Made by a program: the position numbers and the translations under genes
Notes under the pieces: generated by a model
What the model was told of the DNA's origin: nothing
What the model saw: only the letters and a program-made list of their open reading frames with translations
Database searches by the model: none
Assembly (NCBI GenBank): GCA_963715255.1
Contig: CAVQRN010000013.1
Span: forward strand, 62,001-126,000
Reading direction: 5' to 3'
Source of the DNA: JAHEEL01 sp963715255
GTDB lineage: Bacteria; Actinomycetota; Acidimicrobiia; Spongiisociales; UBA5794
DNA length: 64,000 bases
In this document: in pieces, positions 1-9,423 of the stretch
How positions within the stretch are numbered: position 1 is the first letter of the stretch
How the letters are laid out: the number at the start of each line of letters is the position of its first letter

Positions 1-469
1 TTCCGCCGGCACCGTTGATCAACACCCGTTGTCCGGGCTTGATCGAACGCTTGCCGCGAAGACCCTGTAGGGCCATGACTCCCGCCTGCGGTACGGACGC
101 CGCCGCCTCGAACGTCAACCCGCTCGGCTTCGGGGCGAATGCATCCTCCGAAACGCAGACGTACTCCGCGAAGGCTCCGAAACCGTGCTCGGTCAGGTCT
201 CCAAAGACCTCGTCTCCCGGTCGGAGTCTCTTCGCGTTCTCACCGACCGCTTCCACCACACCGGCCACGTCCAGCCCGAGGCGTCGATTCTTCGGCACGC
301 GCAACCCGGTGCCGAGGCGAGCGAACTTCGGCCGTCCCAGGAGATAGTCGACGTCGGCCATGTTGACCGACGACGCACGAACGCGAACCAGAACTTCGTC
401 TTCCCTCGGAACGGATATGGCTACCTCTTCGAAACGAAGGACGTCAGGTGAGCCGTATTCGGACCGCAC
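1..469 (-). CDS. MDR-family NADPH:quinone oxidoreductase/alcohol dehydrogenase-like protein, 3' end outside window
   Basis: Only the N-terminal ~157 residues are inside the window. They match the GroES-like domain of medium-chain dehydrogenase/reductases: AIVRSEYGSPDVLRFEEV near the start, then DEVLVRVRASSVN, LDVAGVVEAVGENA and GDEVFGD, ending at VLINGAGG, the start of the nucleotide-binding fold. No zinc-ligand cysteines are seen, so a quinone-oxidoreductase subtype is likelier than a zinc alcohol dehydrogenase. The GTG at 469 is the only standard start. However, the residue that aligns with the family's initiator Met is an ATC codon at 479-481, preceded at good spacing by GGAGA. The gene is paralogous to the one at 9424-10407. 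Substrate unknown. Confidence 0.8.
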   Translation of the reverse strand, partial: MRSEYGSPDVLRFEEVAISVPREDEVLVRVRASSVNMADVDYLLGRPKFARLGTGLRVPKNRRLGLDVAGVVEAVGENAKRLRPGDEVFGDLTEHGFGAFAEYVCVSEDAFAPKPSGLTFEAAASVPQAGVMALQGLRGKRSIKPGQRVLINGAGG

Positions 470-593
470 GATCGCTTGGATGGTGGTCTCCTGTGATTCG
501 GGAGCCTTGCTCGGTGGCGAAAGCCTCTGGATAACAGTACCGAACGCCCGAATACTGGGAACGGTTCTGCGCCATCACTCCCCAGGAGGCTCC

Positions 594-1301
594 ATGCGGA
601 CGCAGTTGATGATCATGGCGATCGTCGGGGTCATCTTCGTTGCGGCTGTTGCGATCGTGGTGGGGTTGGTGTGGTGGTTGGGTTGGATGAGTGGACTAGC
701 GCTGTCACTCGGGATCTTCGGCCTACTGGCCGTTCTGTACGTCTGGGTCGTCAAGCCCTGGCACATGCAGTGGGGAGCCACCGATGAGGAGGTAGCCAGA
801 ACGATGCCGGGTGACGAACTGATACCGAACGCCGGCTCCGCCACACGGGCTATCACCATTGCTGCGACGCCTGCAGATGTATGGCCGTGGCTGGTTCAGA
901 TCGGATACGGCAAGGCCGGGTGGTACAGCTACGACTGGATCGACAACGACTTCAAACCGAGCGCCGACCACGTGCTCCCCGAGTACCAGGACCTCCAGGT
1001 CGGCGACAAGATTCTGATGATGCCCGACATGGGCTTCGTGGTGGGCTCGGTCGATGAGGAACGCTCGATCGTCAGCGTGTTGGAGGACGGATCGACGAGC
1101 TGGTGCCTCGGCTTGTATCCCAATCCTGCCGGTGGGACGAGGTTGGTGAGCCGATGGAGGCCGAAGTTCGATGTCACGCCTGCCACGGTGGCCATGACTG
1201 CTCTCGCGGAACCGGGCACATTCATCATGGAACAGAAGATGCTGCGGAGCATTCGAGATCGAGCCGAGATGCCGCCCGTCGTCCCTCCCTCAACGGGGTA
1301 G
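594..1301 (+). CDS. Membrane-anchored SRPBCC-like protein
   Basis: 235-residue protein. Two hydrophobic segments near residues 5-50 are followed by a soluble domain. That domain has the pattern TPADVWPWLVQIGYG, then AGWYSYDWIDN, typical of polyketide-cyclase/START-like (SRPBCC) proteins that bind hydrophobic ligands in a deep pocket. The start is fixed by AGGAGG at 584-589. It stands alone between oppositely oriented genes. Ligand and role cannot be read from the sequence. Confidence 0.75.
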   Translation: MRTQLMIMAIVGVIFVAAVAIVVGLVWWLGWMSGLALSLGIFGLLAVLYVWVVKPWHMQWGATDEEVARTMPGDELIPNAGSATRAITIAATPADVWPWLVQIGYGKAGWYSYDWIDNDFKPSADHVLPEYQDLQVGDKILMMPDMGFVVGSVDEERSIVSVLEDGSTSWCLGLYPNPAGGTRLVSRWRPKFDVTPATVAMTALAEPGTFIMEQKMLRSIRDRAEMPPVVPPSTG

Positions 1302-1360
1302 TAGCCACACGGTTCGCGGAGGTCTCTGAAGAGAGGCGGCACTGGGGACGGCCGTATGCC

Positions 1361-2060
1361 CTACGACCTGCCAACCCCCCGGCGACGGCCGTCGATCCGG
1401 TGCACGATCGCGGCACTGAAGATCGCGATGGCGGAGCCGAGCGCAGCCCCGGCGGTGGCATCAGTCAGCCAGTGCGCGCGGAGATAGACCCGGCTGAGTG
1501 CCATCACGACGACGAATGCGGCGGCGAACACCTCGAGATTTCGCCGTTTCGGACCGGCCCTGACCAGGACGATCACCGCAGCCAGAGCGATCGCCGCCCC
1601 GGCAACGGCATGCCCGGAAGGAAACGACCAACTCGTCGTCTCGACGAGCGGCAGCGGCGGGCGAACCCTCATGTACACGTCCTTCACCGGTCCGATGAGG
1701 ACTTGCGAGACCACCATCGCGGACACCCATGTCGCCGAACGCCTCCCACCGGCGGCGCCATGCGAGCCAGGCGGCTACCGCGACCATCAACGGCCACGTG
1801 ACCCACACACCTCCAATGAAACCGATGACCTTCGCGGCGGTAACCGCCGGGCCCCACTCGGCAGACACCGCCCAGCGATACATGACGTCGTCAAATGATT
1901 GCACCACATCGGCGGACACGGGAATGGCCAATGCAAGGAAGAGCAGAGCGCTCAGCATCCACAGCCCGAGCGCAACTCGCCAAGCGAGCGGGTGGTCGTG
2001 GAGGAGAGGATCCGACTGCAGTCGCCCGTCGGATTTGGCGGGCAGATTCTCCGCGCTCAT
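1361..2060 (-). CDS. PAP2-family phosphatase, frameshifted
   Basis: Membrane phosphatase of the PAP2 superfamily, which dephosphorylates lipid phosphates such as phosphatidate or polyprenyl diphosphate. All three catalytic motifs are present: K-x6-RP (KDVYMRVRPP), FPSGH, and SRVYLRAHWLTD. Several transmembrane helices are visible. The N-terminal part (from 2060, GGAGG just upstream) and the catalytic part lie in different frames. They join at the GGG run (minus strand) at about 1726-1728, and removing one G restores a continuous protein of ~232 residues. It is the last gene of the minus-strand lipid cluster, 48 bases after the flippase. It looks like an intact gene broken by an indel, not a decayed one. 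Confidence 0.8.
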
Positions 2061-2108
2061 CTCTCCTCCACCCTCGTCACGTCCAGTTCTCATCGGCGGC
2101 ACCACTCG

Positions 2109-3280
2109 CTACGCGCCGCCGGTCTCAGCGATCGCCTCCGACTCGTAGTCATATGCGTCACCGGCGAGTGCCGCCCGCTGTTCCTCGCTCATCTTCCAAC
2201 TCTTGTTCACCCGCCAGATCGCATACGAAGTCAGACCGAGCGGAATCGGAAGGAGATAGGTGACAGCTCTGAAGACCAGAATCGCTGCAACGACCTGGGC
2301 GCTGGTGATGTCGTCCAGCCCGATGGTCAACACCGCGGCATGGCCCGGGTCAGGACCAGCCCCCACCTCCGGCGTCACTGGGAGCGCCGAGATCAACCGC
2401 ACGAATGCGAACGCGGCCAGAACCGTGATCCAACTCAGCTCCTCTTGGGATACCCCAACGTGGCGCAAGGCAACGAGAAGGACCAGGTAGAGCGAGATGT
2501 GGCTGAGCAGCGTTGCGACGGTGAGCCACAGCCATCGATGCCGAAGGAGTCCGATGGTGTCGGTCGGAACGCCGAAAACCGCTCGCCCCATCCTTCCATT
2601 GGCTCTCTGCGGAACAGCTTGCGTCCCCAGTTGACGACACTCCCAACACCCCGACCGATCGCCCGAGTCAGTCGATCGCTTCGCAGCAAGAGTCCAAAGA
2701 GGACGACCGCGGCTATCAAGACGATGATGCCGATGGCCGCAGCCGTCGCACGTGCGGGATTGAGTTCGCCGTCCAGAGCAAGGAGGGCAAGCGCCAGCAC
2801 CGGCATGCCGAGCTTCACGAAGTTGTTCCAGATCCCCGTGACGACGGCCGACCGCCCGATCGATGCAATCGTGAATCCCCACGAGGTGAGCATGGCGATC
2901 GACACTCCAACACCGATCACCCCTCCGCCGGGCAGTGTGTTCGAGACGGCCGTCGATGCCTGGTTCACCACCGCCGCCTCTCGAAGGCGGAGTCCCGGCA
3001 AGGCAGCGACCAGCACGAACCAGTAGGTGATCAGGTTCCACAATCCGAACACGACGAGAGACCCGAGCTCCAACCCCGTCATGGCCCGGATCGTGTCGAA
3101 CACGTCGCCGTAGTCCGCGATCAACGGCATGACCCCGAGGAAGATGCCCACGACGATGACCAGAGAGATCAGCGCCTGAATGATCCGTTTCCAGGGGAAC
3201 CCCCATCGACGGTCGGCCTGCTCGGTTGCGACCCCTGAGATGCCTGCGGCATCGGGGTTTGCTGCCGGTTCATCGGTCAT
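2109..3280 (-). CDS. Flippase-like integral membrane protein (LPG synthase TM/YbhN family), frameshifted
   Basis: Polytopic protein of the lysylphosphatidylglycerol-synthase transmembrane family (PF03706, YbhN/AglD type), thought to move or handle lipid-linked substrates. About eight hydrophobic helices are visible, with conserved NTLPGGGVIGVGVS in the first half and ALPVTPEVGAG where the family normally has PxTPGG. The two halves are in different frames. They join at about 2565, where one missing G would give continuous FRTDTIGLLRHRW. The start ATG overlaps the stop of the upstream lipoprotein gene (ATGA), indicating translational coupling. Confidence 0.8.
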
Positions 3281-4127
3281 TCGAATCCCCGGTATCCCGC
3301 CTGGCGAGCGAGTTCGTAGAGTTCCTCCATCGGGTACATCCCGATGGCTCGCGCCACGTCCGACTTCACCGATTCCGCGCCCTCGCCCTCCACGTCGATG
3401 TCGTATCGAATGCAGCCCCCTTGGAAGGTGTAGAACCAACGGGCCTTGTACGCCGCGTCGCCAACGTCTCCCTCGATCTCACCGAGCGCTTCGTCGAAGT
3501 CGAGACCGGAATCCTCATCGCCACCGACGCGGCGCAGGCTCACGGTCTCGGTGTCCACCTCGGCATCATCGATGATGATGACCGGTGCTCCAGTCGCATG
3601 TGCGGATGCAATCTTCTCCGAGATGGGTGCGTCCGATTCGTCGAGAATCGCAGTGATATCGCGCCCCGAACCGACTCACTCATGAAGCGAGAAACCACCA
3701 CCGTCGAATAGACGTGATGGCGGTTCGCCACCGGAATGACCACAACCGCAAAGTCAGACTTCTCTTCGAGAACCTCAACGGAGAGGGTCACATCTGGTTC
3801 GTCCGAAGCGACCTCCGTTGCCGCCCCGATGTCACACGACGGCAGCAGTGTCACCCGCAGAAACTCCAATCCCATTCGATCGGAATCGAGGGTGAAATAG
3901 GCTTGGCCGCTACGCGCCTGCACATGCTCGAACTGCCAACCCGGTCGAAAGGCGTCGACACACGGGATGTACTCGGTGCCGGGGACGGCCTGCACGGTGA
4001 GAATGATGCTCGGTGCTGAACCCCTGGGACGGACCGCCGCACTCCACGATCCGCCGACCCAACTGCTGCTCCCGCACCCCACCGAGAGCAACGCGAGAAC
4101 ACAGGCTGCGAACACGACGCGCCGCAT
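3277..4127 (-). CDS. Secreted lipoprotein of unknown function, frameshifted
   Basis: It begins MRRVVFAACVLALLSVGC, a signal peptide ending in a lipobox, so the mature protein should be anchored to the outer face of the membrane. No family is recognised in the ~260-residue body. The C-terminal portion (acidic, ending AGYRGFE) is in another frame from the rest. The junction is the CCCC run at 3664-3667, where one extra base gives a continuous reading RGRDITAILDESDAP. ATG overlaps the stop of the PAP2-kinase gene (TGATG), and its own stop overlaps the flippase start, so it sits inside the coupled lipid operon. Confidence 0.7.
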
Positions 4128-5965
4128 CAGATGAACCCCTGCCCTCGTATGTTGTCGATGATGAACGAGATGAGCATCAAAATGGCGATCACGGTCACGA
4201 CCGCCATCGCAATCCGCCGGCGCGACCACCGCTGGATCGAGATCCGTTCCCGGTCCGGCGCCAAGTCTCTGAACGACTGAACAAGATCGACTCTCTTGTC
4301 CTTGCGGACGGAGCGCAACATGCTCCTGGATTGTGACGGGACGCTCACGCTGCGCGTCGCAGCAAACGCCTCGGCGACATCATCAGGCGAGAAGAACTGA
4401 AGCGCTCGGTTGTAGACCCGTTCAGTATCAGAACTCAACGCCAGGACGAGCATCATGTTGGCGAGATCAACGGCTTGGCGCCAGGGTGTCGGCCGAACCT
4501 GTCCGAACGCGACATCGATCAACACCACATGGCCGTCGCGAACCATGATGTTGGCCGGTTTGACGTCCCGGTGGGCGAGCCCCGCATCCCAGAGGCGCCG
4601 GATCACCTCAAGCCCTTCGTCGATCTGAGCGTCGGTCAGTTCGACCTCGCTGATCTCCACTGCGCCATCGAGAAACTCTGTGACGATCAGGTACTCGCGC
4701 TCGGGGGTGATTTCGACGAAACCGTACGGGAGCGCGCATGGAATCCCCGCATCGCGCATCACGCGCATCATGTAGTCCTCATACTCGACGAGACGTCGCA
4801 CCGAAGTGAACTTGACCTCATCTTCCAGCGTGCCATAGACGACGGTGCGCCCCCACTTGTACCAACGATCCGCCCGGAGGTGGCTCTGCGCATAGAGCTT
4901 GGCGAAGACCATCGTCGCCTCAGGCGAGTTCGGACTGCGACGCACGTTCATCTGCAGCGGAGTCGACCCGGCGCTGCCCGCCAGCCCGACATACCCCAGG
5001 TAGGTCACCTCGAGGCCGAGCTGATCCTGCACGGCGTTCTTGATCGCTTGTCCTCGATCACCGCCGATGTCGAGATGGGCGGACTTCCCATGCGAGTACG
5101 TGACCGGGAACACCGCATCGGGAACGAACAGCTTGAAGACGACTACCGACACCGCGACGGAGAATGTCGCTGCGACCACCGCGTCCGATGGATGATCCAC
5201 GCCCAGGTACACCCACGCGACCACCGCGAGCAGGATTGCGACGCCGCTCCCGATAAACCAGCGATTGCGCCACGTGCCCTTTGGTATGAGGGAGTAGCCG
5301 ACCACGCCGAGCGTGGCTGCGATCGAGGCCACCGGCACGGATGGATGCGAATAGCCCTCCCACGACACAAGGATCTCAACGAGCGGCCGGGGACGTGCGA
5401 CCGCGTACACCATCCCGGTCGTCGCCAAATCGACGATGAGAAAGGCCGCCATCCCGGCCACGAGGTGACGCCATCGCCGGTAGAAGACCAAAGCGAGAAT
5501 GACCCCCCAACGAAGCACACGGACGAAGAGATCCACCGTGAGGAGGTTGACGCCTTTGAAGAAAGCCGTCGCCGCATCCGTCCTCATCTCCTCCAGACGG
5601 AGCAGCAGTCGCATATCCTGTCTCGTCCACCAGTCCGGCGACCCGCCCACCAGGAACAGCAGGGCCCAAATCAGGAGTCCCACGAGCGCGATCACCAACC
5701 AGAACGCTCCGGTCCCCCGGAACTCCCGGGGCAGCGGCTCCTTCTCACCCGATGGCCTTCTCCGCCGACCGGTGAAACTCACGCCGGCGACGCGCACGAC
5801 GCGACGCTCTCCGATCTGACCAAGATCGGAGCTTGGGCCGACAGGACCGCCGGCGGTGGTGTCGATCACCTCAGGTGGATCAGCGTCCAGTGGGATCTTC
5901 CCTCCTCGAATCGATCCTACATGTCCCGTTCTCGACGATTCAACCCTGCACCGGCTGGCACACAC
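4127..5965 (-). CDS. PAP2-like domain fused to a RIO/Bud32-like protein kinase, membrane protein
   Basis: Up to 612 residues. An N-terminal block of about six transmembrane helices has a PAP2 fold whose catalytic motifs are degraded: the usual PSGH reads PSVPVAS and SR-x5-H reads AWVYLGVDHPSD. The following cytoplasmic domain keeps a kinase signature: a lysine in MVFAKLYA, HRDVKPANIMV, and the metal-binding Asp in LIDVAFG. A last helix lies at the C-terminus. So the phosphatase half looks inactive and the kinase half potentially active. The start is uncertain. The open frame begins at GTG 5965, but the strong AGGAGG at about 5902-5907 lies just before an ATC codon at 5894-5896, with later GTGs as alternatives. 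It sits in the same cluster as a flippase-pseudokinase fusion. Confidence 0.75.
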   Translation of the reverse strand: MCASRCRVESSRTGHVGSIRGGKIPLDADPPEVIDTTAGGPVGPSSDLGQIGERRVVRVAGVSFTGRRRRPSGEKEPLPREFRGTGAFWLVIALVGLLIWALLFLVGGSPDWWTRQDMRLLLRLEEMRTDAATAFFKGVNLLTVDLFVRVLRWGVILALVFYRRWRHLVAGMAAFLIVDLATTGMVYAVARPRPLVEILVSWEGYSHPSVPVASIAATLGVVGYSLIPKGTWRNRWFIGSGVAILLAVVAWVYLGVDHPSDAVVAATFSVAVSVVVFKLFVPDAVFPVTYSHGKSAHLDIGGDRGQAIKNAVQDQLGLEVTYLGYVGLAGSAGSTPLQMNVRRSPNSPEATMVFAKLYAQSHLRADRWYKWGRTVVYGTLEDEVKFTSVRRLVEYEDYMMRVMRDAGIPCALPYGFVEITPEREYLIVTEFLDGAVEISEVELTDAQIDEGLEVIRRLWDAGLAHRDVKPANIMVRDGHVVLIDVAFGQVRPTPWRQAVDLANMMLVLALSSDTERVYNRALQFFSPDDVAEAFAATRSVSVPSQSRSMLRSVRKDKRVDLVQSFRDLAPDRERISIQRWSRRRIAMAVVTVIAILMLISFIIDNIRGQGFI

Positions 5966-6112
5966 TTCAATCGCGAGGCCCGTCTGGCAGAAGCCGGTCG
6001 AGCGTGCCTGACACCGCGGTCGGTCGACCGGCGCCCAGAGCGGCGCTCACTCCGGGACGTGCAGACCCATCGCCGTGTTCCATACCCGAACCGTTGCCTG
6101 GTCGGTGGTCGA

Positions 6113-8644
6113 CTACAAGCGGCCACTTCGGTTCAGCCAGACGAGGGCAAGCCAGCCGGGCAGGATCGGCAGCCAGAAGGTCATGAGCCTGAACAGCAGT
6201 ACGGCCGCGAACGCGATTGACGGATCGACGCCAACGACGGTGTACCCCGCGATGAGCGCCGCCTCAGTGGCGCCCACCCCGCCGGGTGTCGGGGCGGCGG
6301 TGGCAACGGCGGACCCGGCGAGGTAGATGACGGCGGCGCTCACGACCGGCACCTCGGCACCAAACGCGTTGAGTGAGGCGATCATTGCGATTGTGTAGCT
6401 CAGAGTGATGATCGCGGATCCAGCGAAGAGCGCCACCAGCTTCGCGGGGGTCTTGGCAATCGTGGCGATCGCAAAGCCCCCAGCGCGGAGAGCCGGGAGA
6501 AGGTACTTCGTCAAGAGCTTGCGTCCAACCGGCAGGACCATGAAGAGGCCCGACACGAGGATGAGGACGGTGACAATGATCACCGTCGTTCTCGCATCCG
6601 GGAGAGGCAGTGCGACATCTCGGGATGCGGCGAACCCGAGGAGCACGAGCAGTGAGACGTGGACGAGCAGGCCCGCGACGGTGTTCAATCCAACCGCCGA
6701 AGCGGCCATCGGCAGTGTCAGGTCTTGCTTCTGGAGGAACCGCACGTTGGTCGCCATTCCACCGACCTTCGCCGGTGTCACCCGATTGGAAAACGACGAG
6801 GCCAGTTGCGCCATCGTGACCGACCAGAACGGGAGTCGCACCGGAACCGCCCCGACCATCCCCAGGCCCGCGCCGAGATACGTCAACGCCGACATCACGG
6901 CAACGACGGCAACCCAGCCGAGCTGTGCCGAGCGCAACTCGTCGAGGAACCTCGTTGCCGCCGTCAATTGCGGGATCAACACATAGAGGGCGATGGCCAC
7001 GCTCGCAAGGACGAACAGTGTCCTGGGCTTCACCCGCTCGATGCGCTCGTACGTCACCTCGACGTCGGTCGCGGCGGCGGCGACCGAACGGAGCTTCGCA
7101 TAACCCTTGGCCTTGCCAAGCTGGGCCCGGGTCGCTGAGCTGAGAGCCAACGGCTGGAGCCACGGCAGTGCCTTGGCGACGCCTTCCCTCCCAATCACAT
7201 TCGCCGCCGCAGCCACGGCTCGATCGGCACCTACCGCCACCGTTGTCGACGCAAGGAGTTGCGCGTCGTCGCGTGCCAACAACGACTCGCTGGCAGCCAA
7301 CTCGGCGGAGCCGAAGCCGATGATCCAAGGCACGCCGTCGTCGGCGATGAACACATTCGCCAGCCGAAGCTCCCGGTGGGCGATCGCAGCGTCGTGCAGC
7401 GTGACCACCAGCCTCCAGATGTCGGCGAGGAGCCCGTCGGTCACCTCCTCCGGATCAAGCGAGTCAAGGGACCGGCCGTCGATCTTGCGGTAGGCGAGCA
7501 GCATCCCGTCGCTGCCGACGTCGGCGATGGTCACGAGCTGGGGTGTACGGATCCCACGAGCGCTCGAGGCGAGGGAGAGGAAGGCCTCATGTTCCACAGA
7601 CCGGCGCAGCGACGAGAACGGCCGCCGGTCACCGGCCCTCCGGAGCCGGAGCGTCCGATAGGCGCGGGACATCAGATCCGCCGCCCGATCGTCCGAGTCG
7701 AGCGTCTTGACGAATAGATCCTCCCCGTCGGGGGTCGTCACGTACCAGGGGAGCGACCCGCGCGCTTCGACCGGGGCACGCGCCACTTCCGCCACCGGGA
7801 TCCGGCCCAGCTCGAGCGCCATGCGGACTTCTGTCGAAGTCGCGGCCCGATCGCGGGTCTTCAGGATCAGGGCCACCAGAGCACCGGCCAAGATTCCAAT
7901 TCCGATGTCGAAGGGGAGTGTGAGCACCGATATCGATGCGCCTACGAACGCCAGCGATACCGCGGCCGCCACCAAACCGATCGCCCACGGTCGCAGCCGC
8001 GGTCCGATCCACACGCTGCCAACGGTCAAGACGGCGACCACCGCGGCCAGACCGTCGTTGCCGAGTCCGCCACTCGACGTACCTTCGACAGCTTCCTTGA
8101 GTGCATCGGACGTCGCAAACGCGAGCACCGTCCGACTCCCCAGCACGCCGAGCGCGAGGGCCGAGAGCGCGGCCACGTTGATCATGATCCATCGGCGATA
8201 CTTCGTCCGGTACAGCAGAAAGACATTCGTACCGACGATCGCGGTGACGATGAACAAGGCGATCACCGCCTGAATACCCGTGCTCAGCCACTCGGGCCAC
8301 GCTTCCTGAATCGTGGCGAAGTCTTCCCTGATGCCGAGCAGCGCACGCTCGAAGATCAGCAGCAGCATCATCCCGAACAACACCAGTACCAGGCCGACCA
8401 GCGCGCGCAGGACGTAGACGGTCGAGCGCACCAGGGGCGGCCGCGGCTCGGCGGTCACTGCGCTGGGATCCGGGGCAGCCCGGACTTGCTCACGTGTCGA
8501 TTGAGGCGGCGTCGGCTCGTTCACATCGATCCGCTCTGGTCGAGGCACCGTTCCCTGCCGCATGAGCTTATCCGAGTCATCTCGACGGAGAGACGCTGCC
8601 AGCTCCGTGGAGCCCCGAGACCCAGACCGACACGTCGGACTCAC
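6113..8644 (-). CDS. Flippase-like membrane protein with internal pseudokinase domain
   Basis: 843 residues in three parts. First, a membrane block of six or so helices (about residues 70-260). Second, a kinase-like domain (about 290-510) with HRELRLANVF in place of HRDxKxxN and IIGFG in place of DFG, so both key aspartates are lost. Third, a C-terminal YbhN/LPG-synthase-type block (about 560-840) with the hallmarks SNRVTPAKVGG and PTPGGVGATEA. The start is GTG at 8644, overlapping the upstream lipoprotein stop (GTGA). The combination suggests a lipid flippase or transferase regulated by, or sensing through, a dead kinase; the substrate is unknown. Confidence 0.8.
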   Translation of the reverse strand: MSPTCRSGSRGSTELAASLRRDDSDKLMRQGTVPRPERIDVNEPTPPQSTREQVRAAPDPSAVTAEPRPPLVRSTVYVLRALVGLVLVLFGMMLLLIFERALLGIREDFATIQEAWPEWLSTGIQAVIALFIVTAIVGTNVFLLYRTKYRRWIMINVAALSALALGVLGSRTVLAFATSDALKEAVEGTSSGGLGNDGLAAVVAVLTVGSVWIGPRLRPWAIGLVAAAVSLAFVGASISVLTLPFDIGIGILAGALVALILKTRDRAATSTEVRMALELGRIPVAEVARAPVEARGSLPWYVTTPDGEDLFVKTLDSDDRAADLMSRAYRTLRLRRAGDRRPFSSLRRSVEHEAFLSLASSARGIRTPQLVTIADVGSDGMLLAYRKIDGRSLDSLDPEEVTDGLLADIWRLVVTLHDAAIAHRELRLANVFIADDGVPWIIGFGSAELAASESLLARDDAQLLASTTVAVGADRAVAAAANVIGREGVAKALPWLQPLALSSATRAQLGKAKGYAKLRSVAAAATDVEVTYERIERVKPRTLFVLASVAIALYVLIPQLTAATRFLDELRSAQLGWVAVVAVMSALTYLGAGLGMVGAVPVRLPFWSVTMAQLASSFSNRVTPAKVGGMATNVRFLQKQDLTLPMAASAVGLNTVAGLLVHVSLLVLLGFAASRDVALPLPDARTTVIIVTVLILVSGLFMVLPVGRKLLTKYLLPALRAGGFAIATIAKTPAKLVALFAGSAIITLSYTIAMIASLNAFGAEVPVVSAAVIYLAGSAVATAAPTPGGVGATEAALIAGYTVVGVDPSIAFAAVLLFRLMTFWLPILPGWLALVWLNRSGRL

Positions 8645-9338
8645 CGGGATGGCTCGACCAGCGGTCTGTCGTCCTGCCCGGTGCTAGCCACCACTTGGTT
8701 CCGGGAACGGAGGTCGGAGGCGGGCGGTAGACGTTCTCGGGATCCGCGGGGAGCGCAGTCGCACCCGAGGGCGTAGTTGACGATCTCCTTCAATTCGCCG
8801 GGAATCCACGGCGTGTCGACGAAGACCCCTCGATCGGCCGTAGCGTCGAGCTTGGACTGGAACTCGGCGCACACCTGGTTGTCCGCGGCGAGCGCTTCTC
8901 GGTACGCGGCCATCTCTGCACTCTCTGAGAGCTCGTACCAATCCGCAGCGGTACCTGCCGCGAGCGGCGAGTTCCGCGATCGGGAGCTCCCGAAAGTACA
9001 ACCGGTGGAGATCGGCAATCTGTTCGGGCGGCTCGATGTCTGCGGCTGCATCGAGAGCCTCGGCTTGTATCTCCGCAACCTGCACGAGGGCAACCTGTAG
9101 GTCGCGCGGGGTGAAGTCGGTGAGCTCCACTCCCTGATCCGTGAGCCCGAGATGCGATCCCTGGCCCACGATGAGCACCAGGCCTTCCGGGCTCGTTGCG
9201 AGCGGCTCGTACCGCTCGAGGCCTCGCTCGAAGATCGTGTTGATGCGGTCCACGTACTCCGTCAGTGACAGCTCACCGCCACCGCCACAGCCGGCGAGCA
9301 CCAGCGCCACACAGAGGCCAGTCCATACACGACGCAAT
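8641..9338 (-). CDS. Secreted lipoprotein of unknown function, frameshifted
   Basis: The best start is TTG at 9336-9338, six bases after GGAGG, giving MRRVWTGLCVALVLAGC, a short signal peptide with a lipobox. The mature part is acidic and helical, with no recognised family. The reading frame changes at about 8960-8972 between IAELA and TAADWYELS; the downstream frame continues cleanly to the stop and includes NQVCAEFQSKLDA and a CDCAP motif. It is the first gene of the lipid cluster and overlaps the next gene by GTGA. Intact apart from a single indel. Confidence 0.65.
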
Positions 9339-9423
9339 TCCGTCCTCCGATCCGTCAACGCGACCGCACCGCCATCGGCAGCCCACCCATCAGCCGCACA
9401 ACCGACCACGCTGGACAACACAT

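Noticed and set aside
2335..2365. Second, compensated frameshift in the flippase gene where PVTPEVGAG replaces the usual PxTPGG
   Set aside because: A shifted G could restore PGG, but ordinary substitution explains it equally well; left as read.
4475..6220. Long plus-strand open frame (581 codons)
   Set aside because: It lies antisense to the PAP2-kinase gene, shows no domain and has the Arg/His/Asp-rich composition of a shadow frame in GC-rich DNA.
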